Below, piece by piece: positions 58,201 through 64,000 of a DNA stretch of 64,000 bases. How positions within the stretch are numbered: position 1 is the stretch's first letter; every line of letters starts with the position of its first letter. This DNA comes from Chaenocephalus aceratus (taxonomy: Eukaryota > Chordata > Actinopteri > Perciformes > Channichthyidae). Under the pieces are notes generated by a model that ran no database searches, had not been told where the DNA came from, and was given only the letters and a program-made list of their open reading frames with translations. The translations under genes and the position numbers were made by a program. The stretch spans positions 23,851,236 to 23,915,235 of the forward strand of contig CM043801.1 in NCBI GenBank assembly GCA_023974075.1, read 5' to 3'.

Positions 58201-61200
58201 TGCAGACCCAAGCATAATAGCGGATCTCGCCGGTGTCCTTCTTAGAGTCATGCCACTGATTACCTCACTGTTCCATTACTACAGCAAGGACACAGCCCAG
58301 CCGATGGGACAGCTGGACAGGGACACACACAAACTTCAAGCCTGATCTGTATGAGGGAGATAACACTAAAAGGGAGAACTTGAGGATTTTGTAATCATTC
58401 AATATAATTTACTCAGCCAATAGGAGCCGAGCACGTTGGTGAATATATGGGTATCAATGAGATGGAAATTAAGCCGAGTGGACTGCAAATTGTCACAAAT
58501 GTCACATTTCTGCATCACAAGGATAACACCGTTTCACGTGCATAAAAACAATAATTACAACAAAACACCATATTAGACTAACCTTTGTTTAAATGGCTGC
58601 ATTTCATTGTGTGTCAGGAATGGTATGACCCCAAAGGAAACTGTAATGTGTGGAGTCTGTTAGTTCACATGCTGATGCAGGCTAGTTTAGAAAGATGGAA
58701 GGTTCCCGATACCTCCTCCTGTTTTGACAGCAGTTCAAGGCACAGATGGAGAGCAGCACAGGTTTCACTGGAGAGCTCACTGGTCTCTTTGGCTTTCAGT
58801 AGAAGTGGGGCAGGCAGTGCTGTTTCAAAAACAAAAGAAAAATAATACATGTTCAGTGCAGATACATTGGGCTACAACTGAGTTAGCATTAATTAATGTG
58901 TTGTTTTTGTCACAAACATTGGAGCAGTTGTGTGATTTAATCATTCTGGAGCAGTTGAAACAGTCTGTCCCTGAGAACATTGCAATATATATTAATGAAC
59001 ATGAAGTCACATATCCTAGGGAGGCAGCAGTACTGGCTGATGAGTATGTGTTGACGCACAGGCGCATCTTTGGTGAGCGTAATGATAGGAATGAATCTCG
59101 GAAAGCAGGATCTTTGTCCCCAACGTTTGCACAGCATCCTAATGGCACAAGCAATGCAAAGGTGTGTCATTATTGCCATCAACAGGGTGATTGGAAAAAA
59201 GAATGTCCTTTGCTAGAGGGGGAAAGCAACCATTTTCATGTGAAGTCAGTTGGTTTGGCTACAACTGTTCATAATCCCAGAGTTGGTGAAACAGAAGTTT
59301 TGGCTCCATTGCAAATGCAGGGTAAGCCAATTGATATCTCAGAGGTTGACTCGGGTTATGCTTCGTTTATGTCTGACGGTTTCGTAACCCTAGTTGGGAG
59401 TGACAAGAAAGTTCAAGTCAGGATTTTGAGGGACTCGGGCGCTTTGAATACTTTGGTGAGGGAGGCCATCTTGCCTTTTTCTCCAGATTCAAACATGGGG
59501 CGCTGTGTTCCAGTTAGAGGGATTGGTCTGCAAACCATTTCTGTGCCTGAGCATAAACGGTTTCTGTCCTGTGATTTGGTCCAGAGAGAAGTGGAGGTTG
59601 GTGTTCGTCCAGAGTTGCCCGTGACTGGAGTGGAAATCATTTTGGGAAATGACCTGGCAGGTGGTCGTGTTTGGCCAGATCATGCAAAGCCATTCAGGGG
59701 TGACAAAATAAACATTGCAGGAAAGAGTGTTCATGTTAGAGGCGAGGACTGGTTTTGTCCGGATAAGTGTGGAATGATGAACTTTGCTAGAAGAAGCAGT
59801 TGTTACAGATGTGGCAGGAAGAAAACCATGAGGGCACAGATGATGAAAGCTGGAGGAACAGATAGTTGGCGATGGCTGGGAAGAGCAGGTACTTCAGTGT
59901 AAATGATTGGAAGTGCAAAACATGTGGCAATGTCAATTGGGCTAGAAGGTCAGAGTGCAACATTTGTAACACACGGAAGTATGCAAAAGAGAGCTACTTC
60001 TTTGGGTAAGGTCGGGCAGGCAAGGGGAGCTTCGTCCCATTCTTCTTGAAGTTTTGGCCGTACAGGCATTCCCTGTTTCGTCCACTAAGCAGCAGTAGTT
60101 GCTTTTCCTGGGGTTAGGCTGTAATGATTGCGGGTTTTGTGCAAATTTCGGTAGTCACTTCATGTACCTTTTTTCATAGTTCCTTATTTGCCTAGTATCA
60201 CTTTTGATAGGCTTATAATGCAGTTTTTATGTGCTCTTAAACGTGCTACTCGGATTTATGAATTGGAAGAAAATGTTGTGTCTAATGTTCTTGTTTTGTT
60301 TCAGGATCTGAGGTGATACCTCATTCTTAAGGGGGAGGTGTGACGGCCCCTAGGCCTTAGACTCAGGTCCCTGGTTAGCCACTCCCCAAATCAGGAGAGA
60401 TTGCTGACACCTAATTTGGGTTGACTGCTCAGCTACAAGTATGGGTGCCTGAGCAGTCAGACTCTCTCTCCTCTTGGGTTGCTTGGCTCTACTGGACCTT
60501 GGTTTGTTTGTTTTTGCTTTATATACTGCTGCATGTTCACACACCCACACACTACACACATTACTGATTAACTGACTTCATTGTTAACTTAGTTTCTTTA
60601 AATAAATGCACTTTAATTGGACATTAATCATGTGTGGTCTCCTTCTTTTGTCCGTCCTTGAGCCAGGGCGTGACAATATGTCAGAAAATAGGGTTAAACA
60701 AATCACAGTGGTGTCTACAAGACCAACAAGCTAAAGATTTGCTCATTCAATAAAACAGATTTATGTTTTATGTGTCCATGCTAAAAGATCAATTAAAGAG
60801 TGAGGGGTTAGGTCACTGTGTCGAATAGCAAAAGGCTAAACGACTCGTGACATTTTATATCCATGCCTATTTGTGACCCCGTCATAAAGGTTGAGCATGT
60901 TTATCAACTCAGAAGGTCAAGCGCTGTGGTTCTCAACCTTATCGAGTTGCACCTCCCCCGCAAACAATGATTAGATAAAAGTTGGAAAAGACGTCACTAA
61001 AATGTTACCTTCTTTATCGTTCTTTCCACTCACATTTATCCTAAAGCCCCTTGAAAGGACCGACACCCAGGTAAGTAAATCGCAAGGTTAAGGTTTCATC
61101 TCACAAAATAGTTTTTTTTAATTCGTTTTTCTATCCATTTACTAAATAATCAATTATCAAATCATTTCAGCACTAGGATGAAATTATCGGAAATAAAAGG

Positions 61201-64000
61201 ACACTGAATTAACAACAATAATACAGGAACAATTCCAGGACTCCTACCACTGTTCTCCTCATTCTTCACCATTGAGAGAAATATTGACACTTCACTCTCC
61301 AATTTCTGCTGGGAAGCGTTGGCTGCCTGCAAGAGCAGAAGACAAAAGAGACACTCACTTATTGGAATCCTCTTCCTTAAAAATAGCGCTTCCTTCCCAC
61401 TGCCACCTTATAAAACACCTGATTAAAAAAGGTCTGACATTTATTTTACCTGAAGGGCTTGTGACAGATTCCTCACTGTTTCTTCAGCACAACCATTGGC
61501 ATCGATGATCAATTCTTCTTGGGTGCAGTGGCGAGTGCTGTAGGATGAATGTGCCTCAAAAGCATCTAACCATCTCTAAGTGCACAAATATCAGAAATAT
61601 TTACAAATGTCCACCCTTTCGGATTCACTTAGACCAGGGGTGTCCAAACTACGGCCCGGGGGCCAAATGCGGCCTGCGGACCATTTTGATTCGGCCCTCA
61701 GCAAATAAAAAAAGTATAATGAAATATGGCCCACAAAAAGGAAACTTGTGCTTGTCTTATATTGTACTTCTTAAATGTAAAAATATATTACACAGTAGTA
61801 TTCATGTGTCAATAAGACCACTTTTCAAATAAATTCAGTCAATTCAAGTTGGAAACATTTTCTAACATATCTTTGATAAGAATAAAGCCCAATAACTTCT
61901 TTATATAACAAGGTTGAAATACACCCTTCCTATGTCTCCTTTTTATAATCAATCTGAGGCTTCTGTTTTAAGGGATGAGCTGCCAACACTCACAAGCATA
62001 ATTTTGCCAACTTATAACTGAACTTATGAGGCAATATACCTCCAGTGAGTGGCCCAGCCCTTCGTATATTTTTCTGTACGTGTCCCTCGGTGAAAAAGGT
62101 TTGGACACAACTGACTTAGACAAATCAGTCAGATTGTTCAGAGAAGAGATATTGCATTAGCACAGAAGGTGAATATCAACTCACTTTTCTTGTTGCCACT
62201 GAATCAGTCTTTGAGGAGACCTTGAAATAATGTACAGTGTCATCAAAACACTTAAGCATGAAGAAGCAATGATCCCATGGTTTGACCTAGAATGACACAA
62301 TTAAATTACTTACAATCACTCTTGCTGCACAATCTGTCAAACATCACCATGTCATCACAACGGAAACATCCAAGGGGCATTCTTGTATAGTCATGAATGT
62401 TCAATCAATTACTTACCATGCAGTAGGCTTTTGTTAGAGACTTACACCCTTGTTTTCTGACACCAGCCAGGGCATCAGCCCTGAAAAAACAAATGAGAGA
62501 GCACATAGACACACTGTATAATAAAACTGAACTAATTGACCAACAGTACACATGTAGAAGCCGTTTAAAGTTCCAGTTTCCCTGAATGCTTTGGAAACTA
62601 CTGATGTCGGCATCTCCAAAAATATTTATTTGGTGAAAATTGGATTTACTTTTATTACAGCCACTGCAGGCAATAAGGCATCGTCTGATTAAATGTACTA
62701 AAACACAGAGCCAATCAAGGATAGCAGGAGCAGCTAAAGAGACATTTCTACCATGACAAACAGTAGCATACATAATGTACTAAAAACTATACTATACATA
62801 CTATATATTTTGTATCTAAACAATTGGCATACATAAAGTTATCTTACTTCTTGGGATACCAGGAGAGCGTTCCATCCTCAATGACCACCCAGTGGGATCG
62901 CCATCCAAGAAATCGTGAACTCTGTCAGAGACATGTGGAGTCAAATCAGAAACTATTTTGCAAAAGTAGAAGATATAAATGGTTCAATATATTATAGAAC
63001 ATATAGGTTTGAATATATTTTTTAATCCGTTTTGATAATATTCAAAATAAACTGACAGATGACACAAGTCATTATATACAAAACAAAGAATAAAAAGGGT
63101 TTTGAGAAATTTCTTAAATATAAAATAATGCTATTGTGTGGCAGAATGTATTGTCTTCTGTTTGCGATTGTAGTAATGTGTTATTTATTATTTGCATGTA
63201 CAGCACTTTGGCTAAAATGTGCTATATCAATAAAACCAAATTTTATTTGATAATAAGAAAAAAGTAAAGTCTAAATGTGTCTAAATCAAATGTGTCTGAA
63301 AAGAATCATTGCCTGACATATTGGAAGTAGAAAAAGAATACACTTCAACATCTGGGTACCTTCCAAAGAGGGCCTTCAATCTTCTTCACCCCACTGCTCT
63401 CATCCTTTGTGGAGAAAAAATAATAACAGGCTGATTGACAGGCTTGAAGAGGTTTTGTTAAGACCAGACACACTCAACTCAGTTTTCCTTTTGTATTACA
63501 GTAAAACCTGCATCATGTCAGAAGTTTATACATTTAAGTGTTCTTAGTAGACAAGCACTAGTTTTTTCTTCATCACAATGACTAAGCAATGCTCTGCAGT
63601 GAAGCTGTGCCAATTACAGTATATTACACATTGAAGAAAATACAAGGACGGCTGACTTGCAAGGCTTTTCTCCACAGCGACCAGACCTCAAGTGAACACA
63701 TTTAGAAATATATGAAAGAGGAGAGTGAACAAATATAGTTGTGTGGACCTTTATCTTGGCCCAGAGTAAGATAGCAATAAGGAGAAAAATACAAACACCT
63801 AATAAGGTGCTAGAAATAATTAATTTAGACTTGTAGTCAGAAATTCCCTCGTGGATAACCCAATTTTGAAATGTTTAATCTTCTGGGAGATGTGAAGGAA
63901 CTTAGTTATTTTTACTGGATATTTGTTTATTAAACTGAGATTTTTCCTAGCTAGATATTGCCAAATGGTTGTGAAAGAGGAGAGAGGATCACAAAAATGC
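46807..64000 (-). CDS. OSBPL1A: Oxysterol-binding protein-related protein 1, long form (5' partial)
   Basis: Twenty coding exons on the minus strand, 734 residues in the window, from the PH domain to TAA 46809-46807. In transcript order: 63404-63360, 62921-62848, 62480-62417, 62286-62185, 61575-61450, 61326-61248, 58819-58713, 53938-53770, 52418-52232, 50562-50487, 49798-49664, 49511-49414, 49299-49117, 49035-48928, 48639-48550, 48330-48204, 48121-48005, 47614-47491, 47391-47301 and 46909-46807. Order: PH domain, coiled coil, FFAT-like motif, sterol-binding ORD. ORP1L sits on late endosomes, senses cholesterol and makes ER contacts through VAP; the short form ORP1S is cytosolic/nuclear. The ankyrin repeats expected for ORP1L must lie beyond 64000. 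The C-terminus ([17 protein letters not shown], ending NLPEIY) and EQVSHHPP identify the family firmly. Confidence 0.95.
50563..52231. other. OSBPL1A intron without further recognised content
   Basis: 1.67 kb between coding exons 52418-52232 and 50562-50487. No repeat family or open frame with family resemblance was found on either strand. Confidence 0.5.
53770..58819 (-). CDS. OSBPL1A: OSBPL1A exons: coiled coil and FFAT-like motif
   Basis: Exons 58819-58713 ([19 protein letters not shown]) and 53938-53770 ([20 protein letters not shown]) encode a helical, heptad-rich linker. The second ends in [10 protein letters not shown], the FFAT-type VAP-binding motif: an acidic tract, then an aromatic pair and Asp-Ala. 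An intron of phase 1 interrupts the motif right after its core. The 4.8-kb intron 53939-58712 shows no further convincing exon. A LTR retroelement lies directly upstream (in transcript sense) of the 58819 acceptor. Confidence 0.88.
53939..58712. other. Large OSBPL1A intron
   Basis: 4.8 kb between the two coiled-coil exons. Non-repetitive on inspection. A stretch at 57939-58000 (minus) ends in CAG|GTACAA and could be a small unannotated or non-coding exon, but its frame has stops. Nothing else supported. Confidence 0.45.
58905..59902 (+). pseudogene. Retroelement gag-protease remnant fused in frame to ZRANB2-like finger 1
   Basis: An open frame (TAA at 59900-59902) runs through [28 protein letters not shown] (SCAN C-terminal half), then [14 protein letters not shown], a zinc knuckle whose His position is Asp. 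Next is LRDSGA at 59429-59443 (retropepsin active site, DSG) and [11 protein letters not shown], the usual C-terminal protease motif of fish Gypsy elements. From about 59714 it changes to [34 protein letters not shown] and MMKAGGT, matching the N-terminus and first RanBP2-type finger of ZRANB2. The open frame extending upstream into 58724-58904 is antisense to an OSBPL1A exon and is not part of the element. Confidence 0.8.
59902..60009 (+). pseudogene. ZRANB2-like second RanBP2 zinc finger, in a shifted frame
   Basis: In another frame than the gag-protease-finger 1 segment: [19 protein letters not shown], then CNTRKYAK and TAA at 60007-60009. This is the W-x-C-x2-C-x3-N-x6-C-x2-C RanBP2 pattern and is nearly word for word finger 2 of ZRANB2. 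The linker between fingers (about 59857-59890) carries the indel that breaks the frame. In finger 1 one Lys codon is missing between the first two cysteines. In ZRANB2 the fingers bind AGGUAA-type 5' splice-site RNA. Confidence 0.8.
60339..60675 (+). repeat. 3' long terminal repeat of the retroelement
   Basis: 337 bases starting TGTGACGG and ending GCGTGACA, that is TG...CA with short inverted ends, immediately after a polypurine tract. Inside are a TATA-like TTTATATA near 60518-60526 and AATAAA at 60601-60606, as expected for a promoter/polyA-bearing LTR. The flank to the right is ATATG; with no 5' LTR the target-site duplication cannot be checked. Confidence 0.8.
61248..63404 (-). CDS. OSBPL1A: OSBPL1A exons: PH domain and following helix
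   Basis: Exons 63404-63360 (ending EGPLWK), 62921-62848 ([19 protein letters not shown]), 62480-62417 ([16 protein letters not shown]), 62286-62185 ([16 protein letters not shown]), 61575-61450 ([16 protein letters not shown]) and 61326-61248. The first five form a pleckstrin homology fold, including the beta-strand pattern and the C-terminal helix with its conserved Trp. In ORP1L the PH domain contributes to phosphoinositide and late-endosome binding. The intron between 61575 and 62185 is about 80% one hAT insertion. Confidence 0.9.
61635..62113. mobile_element. hAT-type non-autonomous transposon with perfect 8-bp target duplication
   Basis: Inverted ends CAGGGGTGTCCAAACT and GTTTGGACACAACTG, with subterminal GGCCCGGGGGCC. 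It is flanked on both sides by ACTTAGAC (61627-61634 and 62114-62121), an exact 8-bp duplication that defines a hAT insertion. 479 bp, no transposase ORF. It lies in the OSBPL1A intron between 61576 and 62184. Confidence 0.85.
63405..64000. other. OSBPL1A intron at right window edge
   Basis: About 600 bases with no exon seen on the minus strand. The ankyrin-repeat exons of the long form should lie further right. Confidence 0.5.

Larger units (their letters stand above)
58860..60675 (+). mobile_element. Decayed Gmr1/Gypsy-like LTR retroelement with captured ZRANB2-like fingers
   Basis: In order: partial SCAN-type gag (about 58905-59065), zinc knuckle (59165-59206), aspartic protease (about 59395-59690), a ZRANB2-like double zinc-finger segment (59714-60009), 320 bases of unassigned tail, polypurine tract AAGGGGGAGG (60329-60338), and a 3' LTR (60339-60675). 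There is no 5' LTR, reverse transcriptase, RNase H or integrase. It lies antisense in the OSBPL1A intron 58820-61247. The 5' edge is uncertain, since gag homology starts mid-domain. SCAN domains are known to derive from the gag of Gmr1-like Gypsy elements, which supports the class assignment. It is an old, defective copy. Confidence 0.85.

Noticed and set aside
58724..58904. First 60 residues of the long plus-strand ORF as part of gag
   Set aside because: They are antisense to an OSBPL1A exon and its acceptor; recognisable SCAN sequence begins only near 58905.
60908..60990. Possible hAT end (GTGGTTCTCAACCTT)
   Set aside because: Only one short end-like word; no matching opposite end or duplication.

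Overview
The window is vertebrate nuclear DNA, almost certainly from a teleost fish. Genes are split into many short exons with GT-AG introns, the sequence is AT-rich, and the interspersed repeats are typical of fish (hAT-type non-autonomous elements, 3' ends of L2-like LINEs, a Gmr1/Gypsy-like LTR element). I joined exons by reading frame, splice sites and remembered protein families; no alignment was run. The gene order LAMA3 - TTC39C - OSBPL1A matches the human 18q11.2 block, except that no CABYR-like gene is visible between TTC39C and OSBPL1A.

Layout. (1) 1-33155, plus strand: laminin alpha-3 (LAMA3), 5' end outside the window. It encodes part of the first LE array, the alpha3B/alpha5-type globular domain, a second LE array, the laminin IV (L4) domain, a third LE array, the coiled coil and LG1-LG5. 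An internal promoter and signal-peptide exon (18057-18440) would start the short alpha-3A chain. An apparent alternative terminal exon after LG3 (28247-28383) would end the chain without LG4-LG5. (2) 35613-43989, plus strand: a complete TTC39C in 14 coding exons, 593 residues. (3) 46807 to past 64000, minus strand: OSBPL1A (ORP1) in 20 coding exons, from the start of the PH domain to the stop; the ankyrin exons lie beyond the right edge. TTC39C and OSBPL1A converge tail to tail.

LAMA3 makes the alpha chain of epithelial basement-membrane laminin. TTC39C is a TPR-type protein of poorly known role. OSBPL1A is a sterol sensor and transfer protein at late endosome-ER contacts. They are neighbours by conserved synteny, not an operon.

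The most unusual object is a decayed LTR retrotransposon (about 58.9-60.68 kb, plus strand) in an OSBPL1A intron. Its partial SCAN-type gag, zinc knuckle and DSG aspartic protease run in frame into a sequence closely resembling the two RanBP2-type zinc fingers of the splicing factor ZRANB2. A short tail, a polypurine tract and a 3' LTR follow. No reverse transcriptase or integrase is present, so it looks like a retroelement that replaced pol with a captured host cDNA. Other notable points are a repeat-bearing alpha-3A first exon, the alternative LG3 terminus, an RGD next to a tetrabasic site in LG1, a GC-AG intron beside a Z-DNA-prone tract, and an intron that is about 80% one hAT insertion.
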